Assembly: GCA_027494165.1 (NCBI GenBank)
Contig: JAOSJM010000005.1
Location: 930,001 to 994,000 of the forward strand
Origin: Acidimicrobiia bacterium
Lineage (GTDB): Bacteria; Actinomycetota; Acidimicrobiia; IMCC26256; JAOSJM01
Direction: 5' to 3'
Length of the DNA: 64,000 nucleotides
The position numbers were made by a program, and so were the translations under genes. Within the stretch, counting starts at the first letter, position 1; each line of letters begins with the position of its first letter. The notes below the pieces were generated by a model that saw only the letters and a program-made list of their open reading frames with translations, made no database searches and was not told the origin of the DNA. Shown in pieces: positions 17,208-27,519 of this stretch.

Positions 17208-17819
17208 GTGGCCCGCCCGGCGCACCTCGAGACCCCGGCGTTCCGGATCGACAAGCTCGTCGTCGGTCCGTTCGAGAACAACGTCTTCGTCCTGCGCTGC
17301 AAGAGCACCGGGGAAGCCGTGCTCATCGACGCCGCCAACGAGCACGAGCTGCTCGTGGAGGTCAGCCGGGCGACCGGGGTCCGGCGCGTGCTCACGACGC
17401 ACGGCCACTGGGACCACATCCAGGCGGTGGAGGCCGTCCGCGACGCCGGCATCGACGTGGGGATCGCCGCCGAGGACGCGTCCATGCTGCCCTCCTACGA
17501 CTTCGTGATCCCCGACGACGAGGCGGTCCCGGTCGGGGACCTGGTGCTGCGGACGATCCACACCCCCGGCCACACCGCCGGCTCCACGTGCTTCCTGGTC
17601 GAGGGCTCACCCGTGCTCTTCAGCGGCGACACCCTGTTCCCGGGTGGCCCGGGGAACACGAGCTTCCCCGGCGGCGACTTCGACCGGATCATCACCTCGA
17701 TCGAGGAGCGCCTGCTCGTCCTGCCCGCCGGCGTCCTCGTCCTCCCCGGCCACGGGCTCGACACCACGATCGGGACCGAGCGGCCGCACCTCCCGGTGTG
17801 GATCGAGCGGGGTTGGTGA
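17208..17819 (+). CDS. Metallo-beta-lactamase-fold hydrolase, glyoxalase II-like
   Basis: A 203-residue binuclear-metal hydrolase. THGHWDH near residue 62, HTPGHTAGS near 118, FSGDTLF near 140 and the terminal LPGHG near 185 supply the full metal-ligand set. Short members like this hydrolyse thioesters such as hydroxyacylglutathione or mycothiol analogues (family knowledge; substrate here unknown). GTG 17208 lies six bases after TAGCCT, so it is probably leaderless. Divergent from the acyl-CoA dehydrogenase operon. Confidence 0.88.
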   Translation: MARPAHLETPAFRIDKLVVGPFENNVFVLRCKSTGEAVLIDAANEHELLVEVSRATGVRRVLTTHGHWDHIQAVEAVRDAGIDVGIAAEDASMLPSYDFVIPDDEAVPVGDLVLRTIHTPGHTAGSTCFLVEGSPVLFSGDTLFPGGPGNTSFPGGDFDRIITSIEERLLVLPAGVLVLPGHGLDTTIGTERPHLPVWIERGW

Positions 17820-17829
17820 TCCCCGCCTG

Positions 17830-17858
17830 TTGACCGGGCGTGGCACCGGCGGTACGTT
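17830..17858 (+). promoter_or_regulatory. Sigma-70-like promoter
   Basis: TTGACC (17830-17835) and TACGTT (17853-17858) are separated by 17 bp, a near-ideal actinobacterial housekeeping promoter. Transcription would start near 17865, about 115 nt upstream of the zinc-ribbon gene at 17980. The leader is GC-rich with no recognised riboswitch. Confidence 0.55.
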
Positions 17859-17979
17859 CCGCGGCGTCCGGGGGGGTCACCGGCGGCGCGGGACGCCGGC
17901 GGCGTCGGGCGGAGGGTGGTCGGCGTCGGCCGGGGCCCCGAGCCACCTCCGGGGGTGGGAACCGAACCGGGAGGCTCCG

Positions 17980-18314
17980 ATGCCCTTCACGTTCGTCGCC
18001 TCGGCCCCGTCGCCGCCGAGCCGGAGCCGGCGCCGCTTCGACCCGCGGGTCATCGACCACCCGACGCGCCACTGCCCGGCGTGCCGGCTCGAGATGCTCC
18101 CGCAGACCTTCGCCGGATCCGAGGTCGACCGCTGCCCCGACTGCGGGGGATCTGGGTCGAGGGCGGAGCGCTCGACGGGTTCCTCGCCCGACGTGAGCTC
18201 GCCTCCTGGCGCCCCTACCACCACGCCGACGGCCGGGACCCGGCCACGCGCCGTCGCGGGCGGCGGGAGCAGGGGTTCCAGCTCCGGTTGCTCGGCGGCG
18301 GCCACGTGAGCTGA
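17980..18314 (+). CDS. Zinc-ribbon (zf-TFIIB-like) small protein (one-base frameshift)
   Basis: Starts at ATG 17980, five bases after GGGAGG. It has CPACRLEM near residue 29 and CPDCGG near 51, the two CXXC knuckles of a TFIIB-type zinc ribbon. The frame then breaks at a G5 run (18145-18149) followed by ATC; adding one G gives CPDCGGIWVEGGALDGFLARREL, the canonical continuation of this family, and a basic tail ending at 18314 (111 residues). Nucleic-acid or protein binding is possible; no function assigned. Confidence 0.7.
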
Positions 18315-18419
18315 CGGGCCCCGGGCCGGCCGACGCGCGCGACGCCGCCCGGCGCGCGGAATCCTCGGGCCCCCCGCGGGGTTGACGCCTTCATCACCGG
18401 TTCACGAGGGGGGTCTGCC

Positions 18420-18491
18420 ATGCCGGGGCAACAGTGGCTGGCGCCGGTCCGCAACATGCACTGGGTGGCGGCGCGCTTCGGCCACCGCTGA
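18420..18491 (+). CDS. Candidate 23-residue upstream ORF before egtA
   Basis: ATG 18420 to TGA 18489-18491, ending four bases before the egtA start. The stretch GAGGGGGG lies seven bases upstream. The peptide contains two Trp, two His and four Arg (core WLAPVRNMHWVAARFGHR) and no Cys. Its placement suits a regulatory leader peptide or translational coupling to egtA. No family recognised and expression is unproven. Confidence 0.35.
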   Translation: MPGQQWLAPVRNMHWVAARFGHR

Positions 18492-18495
18492 CGCC

Positions 18496-19749
18496 ATGCC
18501 GAGCCCGCATCAGGTCCTGGGCCTCGACGAGGCCCGATGCCTCGCCGAGCGCTCGCTCCCGACCGACGGCCCGGCCGGACGGGTCGGCGTCGAGGTCGAG
18601 TGGCTGCCGGTCGTGCTCACCGACCCGTCGCGCCGTGCGCCGCACGAGGTCGTCGACGCGGCCGTGGCCGCGGCCGGCCCGCTCCCGGGCGGGAGCCGGG
18701 TCACCTTCGAGCCCGGCGGTCAGCTGGAGCTCAGCAGCGCTGCGTTGCACGGCCCGACCGCGGCCGTCCAGGTGGTGGCGAACGACGCAGCCGCCCTCTG
18801 CCACCACCTGGCCGACGCAGGGGTCGGGCTGGTGGCCGTGGGCCTCGACCCGGGACCCCTGCGCCCCCGGGTGCTCGACGCGCCCCGCTACTCCGCCATG
18901 GAGGCGTACTTCGACGGCCTGGGGTCCCACGGCCGGACGATGATGCGGGCGACGGCAGCGGTCCAGGTCAACCTCGACCCGGGGCCCGGTGCCGGCACGG
19001 ATCGCCGGTGGCAGGCGGCCCACAGCGTCGGCCCGGTGCTGGCCGCCGCGTTCGCCAACTCACCGCTGGCCGACGGCCGGCCGAGCGGCTGGCGCTCCAC
19101 CCGGCTCGCCGTCTGGGCGGCGGTGGACCCGTCCCGGACGGCCCCGGCGGGGTGCAAGGGGCTCGACGGCCGGGCCGCCTGGTCCCGCTACGTGCTCGAG
19201 GCCCCGGTCATGCTCGTCCGGGCGACGCCCACACGCTTCACCCCGGTGCTGCGGCCGATGCCGTTCCGCCGGTGGGTGACCGAGGGCCACGAGCTCGGGT
19301 TCCCGACCGTCGACGACCTCGAGTACCACCTCACCACCCTCTTCCCTCCGGTCCGGCCGCGCGGCTGGCTCGAGCTCCGCATGATCGACGCCCTGCCCCA
19401 CCCCTGGTGGCGGGTCGCGACCGCGGTCGCCACCGCGCTGCTCGACGACGAGGAGGCCACCGAGCGCGCCTGGCACGCGACCGACAGCCTCGCGGACCTC
19501 TGGACGGAGGCGGCCCGTCACGGCCTCGACCACCCCGGGCTGGCGCAGGCCGCCCGGGCGTGCTTCGCCGCGGCTCTGGAGGCGCTCCCGCGGCTCGGCG
19601 CCGACCCCGTCACGACAGCCGCCACGACCGACTTCCACGACCGCTACGTCCTCCGCGGGAGGTGCCCCGCCGACGACCGGCTCGCCGAGTGGGCGGAGCG
19701 AGGCGCCCTCGTCCCCGACCTCGAGCGCCTCGAGGGGGTCGGAACGTGA
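18496..19749 (+). CDS. egtA: Glutamate-cysteine ligase of ergothioneine biosynthesis, EgtA
   Basis: A 417-residue GCS2-like ligase joining glutamate and cysteine to give gamma-glutamylcysteine, the sulfur donor used by EgtB. Seen: GVEVEWLPVVL near residue 30, VTFEPGGQLELSS near 75, MMRATAAVQVNLDPG near 155, and LRPMPFRRWVTEGHE. It is first in egtA-egtB-egtC-egtD, with a GTGA overlap to egtB. ATG 18496 is chosen because conserved sequence begins soon after and the upstream segment is taken up by a short ORF. Cytosolic. Confidence 0.93.
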   Translation: MPSPHQVLGLDEARCLAERSLPTDGPAGRVGVEVEWLPVVLTDPSRRAPHEVVDAAVAAAGPLPGGSRVTFEPGGQLELSSAALHGPTAAVQVVANDAAALCHHLADAGVGLVAVGLDPGPLRPRVLDAPRYSAMEAYFDGLGSHGRTMMRATAAVQVNLDPGPGAGTDRRWQAAHSVGPVLAAAFANSPLADGRPSGWRSTRLAVWAAVDPSRTAPAGCKGLDGRAAWSRYVLEAPVMLVRATPTRFTPVLRPMPFRRWVTEGHELGFPTVDDLEYHLTTLFPPVRPRGWLELRMIDALPHPWWRVATAVATALLDDEEATERAWHATDSLADLWTEAARHGLDHPGLAQAARACFAAALEALPRLGADPVTTAATTDFHDRYVLRGRCPADDRLAEWAERGALVPDLERLEGVGT

Positions 19750-21100
19750 CCGGGCGCCTCGACCCCCCGGTGGGCGGCGTCGCCCACGACGAGCGCAAGG
19801 ACGGGCTGAGGGACGCCCTGGCCTCGGCCCGGGAGCGGTCGCTGGCCCTCCTCGGGCCCCTGACGCCCGAGGACCAGGAGCGCCAGCACTCGCCGCTGAT
19901 GTCACCTCTGGTGTGGGACCTGGCCCACGTCGCCCACTACGAGGAGCTCTGGCTGGTGCGCCGGCTCACCGGCGACGGACCGACGTCCCCGCTCCACGAC
20001 GACATCTACGATGCCTTCCGCCACCCGCGCCGGGAGCGTTCCCGGCTGCCCCTCCTGGGGCCGCACGAGGCCCGCGCCTTCGCGGCGGCCGTCCGCGAGC
20101 GGACCTTCGAGGTGCTCGCCCGAGTCGACCTCGACCCGGCGGACCCTCTGCTGCGCGACGGGTTCGTCTACGGGATGGTCGTCCAGCACGAGCACCAGCA
20201 CGACGAGACCATGCTGGCGACGATCCAGATCGCCGACGGCCTCGTGTACCCCCAACCCGAGATGGATCCAGGGACCCCGTTCGCCGGTCCCGAGCCGGGA
20301 GACGAGGTGCTGGTGGACGGAGGCCGCTTCGTCATGGGTACCGACGACGAGCCGTGGGCGTACGACAACGAGCGACCGGCGCACGAGGTCCACCTCCGGC
20401 CCTTCTGGATCGACGCCTCGCCGGTCACGAACCGCCGGTTCGCCGCGTTCGTCGACGACGGCGGCTACCACCGGCCGGAGCTGTGGGAGCCGGAGGGATG
20501 GGCCTTCCGGCTCGAGGCCGGGCTGGAGCATCCCCAGTACTGGCGTCGGGAGGGATCCGGCTCCTGGCTGCGGCGCCGCTTCGGCCACCTGGAGGCCTTG
20601 CCGGCCGACGAGCCGGTGCAGCACGTGTGCTGGTACGAGGCCGACGCCTACGCACGCTGGGCCGGCCGGCGGCTCCCGAGCGAGGCCGAGTGGGAGATGG
20701 CCGCCTCCTGGGACCCGGCCCGGGGAAGCGCCGCTTCCCGTGGGGCGACGAGCCGCCCACGTCCGAGCGCGCCAACCTCGCCGGGGCGGATCCGGCGTGG
20801 CCGGCCCGGTTCGGTCCCCACGCCGCCGGCGCGCATCCGGAGGGGGCCAGCCCGTGGGGGTGCCACCAGATGGTGGGCGACGTGTGGGAGTGGACGGGCA
20901 GCACGTTCACCGGGTATCCGGGCTTCCGGTCCTTCCCCTACCGGGAGTACTCGGAGGTGTTCCTCGGTTCCGGGTACCGGGTCCTGCGGGGAGGCTCCTG
21001 GGCCACCCACCCGAGCGCGGTCCGCACCACGTTCCGGAACTGGGACTTCCCGATCCGCCGCCAGATCTTCGCCGGGTTCCGCTGCGCCCGGGACGCCTGA
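19746..21100 (+). CDS. egtB: Ergothioneine synthase EgtB (one-base frameshift)
   Basis: Iron-dependent sulfoxide synthase coupling gamma-glutamylcysteine to hercynine with O2. About 451 residues after repair. The N-terminal DinB-like domain carries LAHVAHYEELW and VQHEHQHDETML (the metal His triad); the C-terminal FGE-sulfatase domain has FVMGTDDEPWAYDNERPAHEV, FWIDASPVTNRRF and LRGGSWATHPSAVRTTFRNW. The frame breaks at a G4 run (20722-20725) where five G are needed to read ARGKRRFPWGDEP. Everything on both sides is conserved, so the gene is very likely intact in the cell. Start GTG 19746 overlaps the egtA stop. Confidence 0.9.
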
Positions 21101-21101
21101 G

Positions 21102-21839
21102 ATGTGCCGCCACCTCGCGTACCTGGGACCCCCCGTCGCCCTCGCCGACCTCCTGCTCGACGCGCCGCACGCGCTGGCCCGCCAGGCCCGGTACCCGCGC
21201 CACCAGGTCCACGGGCACGACGACCCCGACGGCTACGGCGTCGGCTGGTACGAGGGGGAACGGGTCGAGCCCCTCCGCCACCGGGCGATCCGCCCGATCT
21301 GGGAGGACGACGACCTCCGCCACCTCGCCGGGCGGGTCCGGTCGGGGAGCGTGCTGGCCGCGGCCCGCCTGGCGTCACCCGGCTCCCCGATCGAGATCGG
21401 CGGCAACGCGCCGTTCGCCTCGGGCCCCTGGCTCTTCTCGCTCAACGGCATCGTCGACGGCTTCCACGGGGGAGCCGGCACCGCGCTCCGGGCGAGCCTC
21501 GGGCCGGACCGGGCCGGCGACTTCGAGGGTTCCTCCGACACGGAGGTGGTGTTCGCCCTGGCCCTCGAGCACCTCGACGCCGGCGCCACCCCCGGCGAGG
21601 CGCTCCGGGCGGCCGTGGCCCGGGTCCTCGCCGTGACCTCGGCCCGCCTCAACCTGCTCCTCACCGACGGGAACCGGCTCGCCGCCACCGCGCTCGGGAG
21701 CTCGCTGTTCCGGCGGACCGCCCCCGGGCTCGCGCTCGTCGCCTCGGAGCCGCTCGACGAGGACCCCGGGTGGCGACCGGTCGGCGACGGCAGCCTCCTC
21801 GAGGGCGGCCGCGACGGCGTGTGCGTGTCCGCCCTGTAG
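21102..21839 (+). CDS. egtC: Gamma-glutamyl hercynylcysteine sulfoxide hydrolase EgtC
   Basis: A 245-residue class II glutamine-amidotransferase-fold hydrolase that removes the glutamyl group from the EgtB product. The sequence begins MCRHLAYLG; Cys2 becomes the N-terminal nucleophile after Met removal. [18 protein letters not shown] and [11 protein letters not shown] are conserved family blocks. It starts one base after the egtB stop. Fourth-step lyase EgtE is not encoded next to it. Confidence 0.93.
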   Translation: MCRHLAYLGPPVALADLLLDAPHALARQARYPRHQVHGHDDPDGYGVGWYEGERVEPLRHRAIRPIWEDDDLRHLAGRVRSGSVLAAARLASPGSPIEIGGNAPFASGPWLFSLNGIVDGFHGGAGTALRASLGPDRAGDFEGSSDTEVVFALALEHLDAGATPGEALRAAVARVLAVTSARLNLLLTDGNRLAATALGSSLFRRTAPGLALVASEPLDEDPGWRPVGDGSLLEGGRDGVCVSAL

Positions 21840-21859
21840 CCGACGAGAGGACCACCTCG

Positions 21860-22822
21860 ATGACCGTGCGCGTCGACGTCCACCTCGGCCCCGGCGACCT
21901 GCTCGCCGCCCTGGAGGACGACGTCCGGAGGGGCCTGTGCGGCACGCCCAAGGAGCTGCCCCCCAAGTGGTTCTACGACGCCCGCGGCAGCGCGCTGTTC
22001 GAGGAGATCACGCGGCTCCCCGAGTACTACCCCACCCGCACCGAGCGCTCGATCCTGGTGGAGCGGGCCGCCGAGATCGCCACCCTCACGGGCGCCGACA
22101 CGCTCGTCGAGATCGGATCGGGGACGTCGGAGAAGACCCGCCTACTGCTGTCGGCCCTCCGCGGGAGCCTGCGCCGCTTCGTCCCCTTCGACGTGAGCGA
22201 GGCCACCCTCCGGGCGGCCGCCGAGACCGTCGCCACCGACCATCCCGGCGTCGACGTGCACGCGGTCGTCGGCGACTTCGAACGCCACCTCGACCGCCTC
22301 CCTCCCGGCGGGAGCCGCCTGGTGGCCTTCCTCGGCGGGACGGTCGGGAACCTCCCGCCGGTGCAACGAGCCGGCTTCCTGGCGGCCGTGTCGGCCGGGC
22401 TCCGCCCGGGTGACGCCTTCCTCCTCGGGACCGACCTGGTGAAGGACGTGGCCCGGCTCGAGGCCGCTTACGACGACCCCGGCGGGGTGACCGCCGAGTT
22501 CAACCGCAACGTGCTCCACGTGCTGAACCGGCTCCTCGACGCCGACTTCGAGCCGGAGCGGTTCGACCACGTCGCGTGCTTCGTCCCCGAGCACGAGTGG
22601 ATCGAGATGCGGCTCCGCTCGGCGGGTCCCCAGCGAGCCCGGATCCGCCGGCTCGACCTCGCCGTGGGCTTCGCCGACGGCGAGGAGGTCCGGACCGAGA
22701 TCAGCGCGAAGTTCCGTCGCGAGGGCGTGGAGGCCGAGCTGGCCGCCGCCGGGCTCGAGCTCGGCCGCTGGTGGACCGACCCGGCCGGCGACTTCGGGCT
22801 CTCGCTGTCCTTCCGTCGGTGA
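21860..22822 (+). CDS. egtD: L-histidine N-alpha-methyltransferase EgtD
   Basis: A 320-residue SAM-dependent enzyme that trimethylates histidine to hercynine, the first committed step. Blocks: [19 protein letters not shown] near residue 35, [30 protein letters not shown] (SAM site) near 80, [17 protein letters not shown], and [17 protein letters not shown] near 210. ATG 21860 with GAGAGGA upstream. Last gene of the egt operon; the suf promoter begins about 100 bp downstream. Confidence 0.94.
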   Translation: MTVRVDVHLGPGDLLAALEDDVRRGLCGTPKELPPKWFYDARGSALFEEITRLPEYYPTRTERSILVERAAEIATLTGADTLVEIGSGTSEKTRLLLSALRGSLRRFVPFDVSEATLRAAAETVATDHPGVDVHAVVGDFERHLDRLPPGGSRLVAFLGGTVGNLPPVQRAGFLAAVSAGLRPGDAFLLGTDLVKDVARLEAAYDDPGGVTAEFNRNVLHVLNRLLDADFEPERFDHVACFVPEHEWIEMRLRSAGPQRARIRRLDLAVGFADGEEVRTEISAKFRREGVEAELAAAGLELGRWWTDPAGDFGLSLSFRR

Positions 22823-22919
22823 ACGGCCCCGGCCGTCCGTCCCGGAACCGCCGGATCGCCGCAGCTCGCCTCGGTCGCTACGCTCGGTGCCCGCCCGAAG
22901 GGGCCGGCCGCTCGTTTTC

Positions 22920-22936
22920 CACTACGGCTGTAGTGT
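22920..22936 (+). promoter_or_regulatory. Palindromic operator over the -10 box of the sufC-sufS-sufU operon
   Basis: CACTAC-GGCT-GTAGTG (22920-22935) is a perfect 6+6 inverted repeat. It overlaps TAGTGT (22931-22936), a TANNNT -10 box placed seven bases before ATG 22944. The same palindrome with one mismatch lies in the sufB promoter at 34850-34865, so a shared iron-sulfur-responsive repressor (SufR or Rrf2 type, inferred) is likely. The regulator gene is not in this window. Confidence 0.65.
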
Positions 22937-22943
22937 TATTAGA

Positions 22944-23717
<774 letters not shown>

Positions 23718-23720
23718 GCC

Positions 23721-24959
23721 GTGGCGGCTCCGCTCGACGTCGCGAGGATCAAGGCCGACTTCCCGATCCTCGAGCGCACGGTGCACGGGAAGCGCCTCGT
23801 CTACCTCGACTCGGCCGCCACCTCGCAGAAGCCCGTCGCCGTGCTCGACGCCATGGAGCGCTACTACCGCACGAGCAACGCGAACGTGCACCGCGGCGTC
23901 TACACGCTCGCCGAGGAGGCCACCCACGCGTTCGAGGAGGCCCGGAGACGGATGGCCCGGCTCGTCGGCGCGCCGTCCGAGCGTGAGATCGTGTTCACGA
24001 AGAACGCCACCGAGGCCATCAACCTCGTCGCCCACTCCTGGGGCCGGGCCAACCTCGGGCCCGGGGACCCGGTGGTCCTCAGCCACATGGAGCACCACGC
24101 CAACGTGGTGCCATGGCACATGCTGGCCGCCGAGCGGGGGATCGAGCTGCGCTGGATCCCCCTGACGCCCGACGGGCGGCTCGACCTCACCGACCTCCCC
24201 CGCCTCCTCGACGGAGCCCGCCTCCTCGCCGTGACCGCCATGTCGAACGTGCTGGGCACCGTCAACGACGTCCGTCCCCTCGCCGACGCGGCTCGTGCCG
24301 CCGGGGCGCTCGTGCTCGTCGACGCCTGCCAGGCCGTCCCGCACCTCCCCGTCGACGTGCAGGCCCTCGACGCCGACTTCCTGGCCTTCTCCGCGCACAA
24401 GATGCTCGGACCCACCGGCATCGGAGTGCTGTGGGCCCGGGCGGACCTGCTCGAGGACATGCCGCCGTTCCTCGGCGGCGGGGAGATGATCCGCGACGTG
24501 CGGCTCGACGGGTTCACCCCCAACGACGTGCCGTGGAAGTTCGAGGCCGGGACCCCGCCCATCGCCGAGGCCGTCGGCGCCGCGGCCGCGGCCGACTACC
24601 TCGAGGCGCTCGGTCTCGACACGGTCCGGGCCCACGAGATGCGCCTCGCCCGGTACGCGCTCGACGCGCTGGAGGAGCGCTTCCAGGACCGCCTCACGGT
24701 CTTCGGGCCGCGCGACGTCGGCCACCGCGGCGCGGTGCTCTCGCTCGCCTTCCCCGGCATCCACGCCCACGACGTCGCCCAGGTGCTCGACGAGGACGCC
24801 GTCTGCGTCCGGGCCGGCCACCACTGCGCCAAGCCGCTCATGCGGGTCCTCGGGGTCCCGGCCACGACGCGCGCCTCGTTCTACGTGTATAACGACGAGG
24901 CCGACGCCGACGCGCTCGTCGAGGCGCTGGCACGGGCCGAGAAGTTCTTCGCCGTCTAG
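23721..24959 (+). CDS. sufS: Cysteine desulfurase SufS
   Basis: A 412-residue group II PLP-dependent cysteine desulfurase delivering sulfur to SufU. N-terminal YLDSAATSQKPVAVLDAM, TKNATEAINLVAHSWG, HMEHHANVVPWHML, the PLP lysine in FSAHKMLGPTGIGVLW near residue 229 and the persulfide Cys in VRAGHHCAKPLMRVLG near 369. GTG 23721 starts four bases after the sufC stop. Because the ergothioneine operon lacks EgtE, a PLP lyase of the same fold, a secondary role there cannot be excluded (speculation). Confidence 0.94.
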   Translation: MAAPLDVARIKADFPILERTVHGKRLVYLDSAATSQKPVAVLDAMERYYRTSNANVHRGVYTLAEEATHAFEEARRRMARLVGAPSEREIVFTKNATEAINLVAHSWGRANLGPGDPVVLSHMEHHANVVPWHMLAAERGIELRWIPLTPDGRLDLTDLPRLLDGARLLAVTAMSNVLGTVNDVRPLADAARAAGALVLVDACQAVPHLPVDVQALDADFLAFSAHKMLGPTGIGVLWARADLLEDMPPFLGGGEMIRDVRLDGFTPNDVPWKFEAGTPPIAEAVGAAAAADYLEALGLDTVRAHEMRLARYALDALEERFQDRLTVFGPRDVGHRGAVLSLAFPGIHAHDVAQVLDEDAVCVRAGHHCAKPLMRVLGVPATTRASFYVYNDEADADALVEALARAEKFFAV

Positions 24960-24975
24960 GACCCAGGGAGACCGC

Positions 24976-25467
24976 ATGCCCGGGCTCGAGGATCTGTACC
25001 GCGAGATCATCCTCGACCACTACCGAGCGCCCCGGAACCGCGGCGAGCTCCCCGTCCCGCCGGCCCGCAAGGTGGAGGGGTTCAACCCGCTCTGCGGCGA
25101 CGAGGTCGTCCTCTACCTCGACGTCGAGGAGGGCGAGGTCCGCGACGTGCGCATCGCCGGCCAGGGTTGCTCGATCAGCCAGGCGTCGACCTCGATGATG
25201 AGCGCCGCGGTCAAGGGGAAGACCGTCGCCGAGGTGCGCCGCCTCATCCGGGCGTTCAAGGCCCTCATGTCGATCCACGAGTCCAAGCTCGAGGGGGACG
25301 GGGAGGGCGAGGATCTCGGCGCCGAGCTCGAGGGGGTCCGGCTCGGCGACCTCGAGGCCCTCCAGGGCGTCGTGAAGTTCCCCGTGCGCATCAAGTGCGC
25401 GACGCTCGCCTGGAACACCCTCCAGCAGGGCCTCGACGAGGCCGAGGCCGAGGTGGCCGGGACCTGA
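24976..25467 (+). CDS. sufU: SufU, zinc-dependent sulfurtransferase/scaffold
   Basis: A 163-residue IscU-like protein. LYREIILDHYRAPRNRGEL is the family N-terminus. The three cysteines lie in NPLCGDEV, GQGCSISQASTSMMS and RIKCATLAWNTL; the insert (EGDGEGEDLGAELEGVRLG) between the second and third is the SufU hallmark. It accepts persulfide sulfur from SufS and passes it to SufBCD. Start ATG 24976 with GGGAGACCGC upstream. Last gene before the repeat patch. Confidence 0.93.
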   Translation: MPGLEDLYREIILDHYRAPRNRGELPVPPARKVEGFNPLCGDEVVLYLDVEEGEVRDVRIAGQGCSISQASTSMMSAAVKGKTVAEVRRLIRAFKALMSIHESKLEGDGEGEDLGAELEGVRLGDLEALQGVVKFPVRIKCATLAWNTLQQGLDEAEAEVAGT

Positions 25468-25499
25468 TCCCCGGCGCGACCGCCCCACGACCGGCGTCG

Positions 25500-26195
25500 C
25501 TCCACCTTCGTCTCCATCTCCGGGTCGACTCCGGTTCCGGTCCTTCGCGGTCGACTCCGGTTCCGGTTCCTCGCGGTCGACTCCGGTTCCGGTTCCTCGC
25601 GGTCGACTCCGGTTCCGGTTCCTCGCGGTCGACTCCGGTTCCGCTCGCCCTCCGGCTTCGCTCCACCTTCGTCTCCCCGCCCTCCGGCTTCGCTCCACCT
25701 TCGTCTCCCCGCCCTACGGCTTCGCTCCACCTTCGTCTCCCCGCCCTCCGGCTTCGCTCCACCTTCGTCTCCCCCGCCCTCCGGCTTCGCTCCACCTTCG
25801 TCTCCATCTCCGGGTCGACTCCGGGTCCGGTTCCTCGCGGTCGACTCCGGTTCCGCTCGCCCTCCGGCTTCGCTCCACCTTCGTCTCCCGCCCTCCGGCT
25901 TCGCTCCACCTTCGTCTCCCCGCCCTCCGGCTTCGCTCCACCTTCGTCTCCAGCCGTCGCTCGCCTCTGCGCTCCCCGCTCACGTCGCCTCCGGCGACGG
26001 GCCGCTCGGGCCACGGCTCGCTGCTCGGCGGGTTACCCGCTCCATCTCCGGGTCGACTCCGGCTGCGCGCCGCCCTCCGGCGTCGCTCCACCTTCGTCTC
26101 CAGCCGTCGCTCGCCTCTGCGCTCCGCTCACGTCGCCTCCGGCGACGGGCCGCTCGGGCCACGGCTCGCTGCTCGGCGGGTTACCCGCCTCGCCG
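25500..26195. repeat. Patch of short tandem repeats without a convincing gene
   Basis: About 700 bp of mosaic repeats between sufU and the next gene. Four copies of a 26-bp unit containing CGCGGTCGACTCCGG lie at about 25525-25645. About eight copies of a 31-33-bp unit containing CCTCCGGCTTCGCTCCACC lie at 25650-25950. Two near-identical copies of an approximately 90-bp block (25950-26040 and 26100-26190, starting CAGCCGTCGCTCGCCTCTGC) end the patch. Open frames run through it on both strands only because stop codons are rare; their translations are low-complexity repeats with no start signals. Confidence 0.85.
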
Positions 26196-26218
26196 TCGCT
26201 CGCCTCTAGAGTGCCGGC

Positions 26219-27364
26219 GTGCGGAGGGAGCCCGTGTCCGGTGGCGTCCGGGCACCGGACGCCGGGCCCGGGCTGCGCCGGGGCCTGGCGGTGGCGGTGC
26301 CGGCCTGGCTCCTCTCGCGGGCGCTCGTGCTCGTCGCGCTCGGCGCCACCCGCTACGCCCTCGACCGCATCGGCCCCGACCCGGACCGCTCCTTCGCGAG
26401 CCTCACGGCGTGGGACGCGGCCTTCTACGCCGACATCGCGGGCGGTGGCTACGACGCGGTCCCGACGGAGGGGCTGCGGTTCTTCCCCCTGCTCCCCCTC
26501 CTCGCCCGGCTCGTCGACCTGCTGCTCCCCGGCGGAGCGGAGGCTGCGGTCGTGGTCGTCGCCAACGTCGCCGCCCTCGCGTTCCTCGCCCTGCTCCACC
26601 GCCTCGCGCTCCGGGAGACCGGCTCGGCGGCCCTGGCCCGCCGGGCGGTGTGGCTCGGGGCGCTGGCCCCCGCCGCGTTCGTGCTCGTGATGGGCTACTC
26701 GGAACCGCTCTTCGCCGCGCTCGCGGTCGCGACGTTCCTCGCCCTGCGGTCCCGGCGCTTCACCCTGGCCGCGGTGCCCGCGTTCCTCGCCGGGCTGTGC
26801 CGGCCCGTGGCACTGCTCCTCAGCGCGCCCGCGGCGGTGGAGGCGGCCCGCGGCATCCGCTCGCTCCCCGCCCGGGACCTGCCCGGCCGGCTGCTCGCCG
26901 TCCTCGCCGCGCCCCTCGGGAGCCTGGCCTACCTCCTTTGGGCGCGCGACCGGACCGGTGACCTCTTCCGGCCCCTCCGCTTCCAGGAGGCCTCCCACCT
27001 CAGGGGCGAGGCCGTCAGCCCGGTCGAGGGTCTCGTCGAGGCTCTGCGAGACGCGCTCGACGCGCACCGCGTCGGACCCGCCCTGCACGTGGCGTGGGCG
27101 CTCGTGGCCGTCGCGCTCCTCGTGGTCGCCTTCCGGAGGCTCCCTGCCTCCTACGGCCTGTTCGCGACGGCGTCGATCCTCGTCGCCCTCTCGTCACGCA
27201 ACCTCGACTCCTTCGAGCGATACGCGCTCGGCGCGTTCCCGCTCGTCATCGCGGCCGCGAGCCTGACCGGACGTGACGACGTGGAGCGAGGCGTCCTCGT
27301 CCTGCTCGGCGGAGGCATGACCGGCTACGCGATGCTCGCCTTCTTCGGCGTGTACGTTCCGTGA
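26219..27364 (+). CDS. Integral membrane mannosyltransferase-like protein (PIG-V/GT-C type)
   Basis: A 381-residue polytopic protein with about nine hydrophobic segments. After the first segment comes ASLTAWDAAFYADIAGGGYD, the luminal Asp-containing loop typical of PIG-V-like, GT-C-fold mannosyltransferases, then RFFPLLPLLARL. Such enzymes use polyprenyl-phosphate mannose on the outer face of the membrane; substrate not known. GTG 26219 is six bases after TAGAGT (26207-26212), so it is likely leaderless. No operon partner. Confidence 0.75.
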   Translation: MRREPVSGGVRAPDAGPGLRRGLAVAVPAWLLSRALVLVALGATRYALDRIGPDPDRSFASLTAWDAAFYADIAGGGYDAVPTEGLRFFPLLPLLARLVDLLLPGGAEAAVVVVANVAALAFLALLHRLALRETGSAALARRAVWLGALAPAAFVLVMGYSEPLFAALAVATFLALRSRRFTLAAVPAFLAGLCRPVALLLSAPAAVEAARGIRSLPARDLPGRLLAVLAAPLGSLAYLLWARDRTGDLFRPLRFQEASHLRGEAVSPVEGLVEALRDALDAHRVGPALHVAWALVAVALLVVAFRRLPASYGLFATASILVALSSRNLDSFERYALGAFPLVIAAASLTGRDDVERGVLVLLGGGMTGYAMLAFFGVYVP

Positions 27365-27519
27365 GCCTCTCCGAGGCGTGCGGCTGCACGCGCCGCCCAC
27401 GCCTGTGACGTCTGTCGCACCGCCCTGCGTCCCTCGCACACCCTCGTGACCTGCACGTTCGCGAGACCCCGCTCCCACTGCGATGGGCACGCTGCTCGCG
27501 GGCGCTACGTTGGTACAGG

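Noticed and set aside
25167-26690. Long plus-strand open frame of 507 codons (and several minus-strand frames) through the repeat patch
   Set aside because: Stops are absent only because of base composition and repeats; the start overlaps sufU in another frame, the translation is low complexity, and there is no ribosome-binding site.
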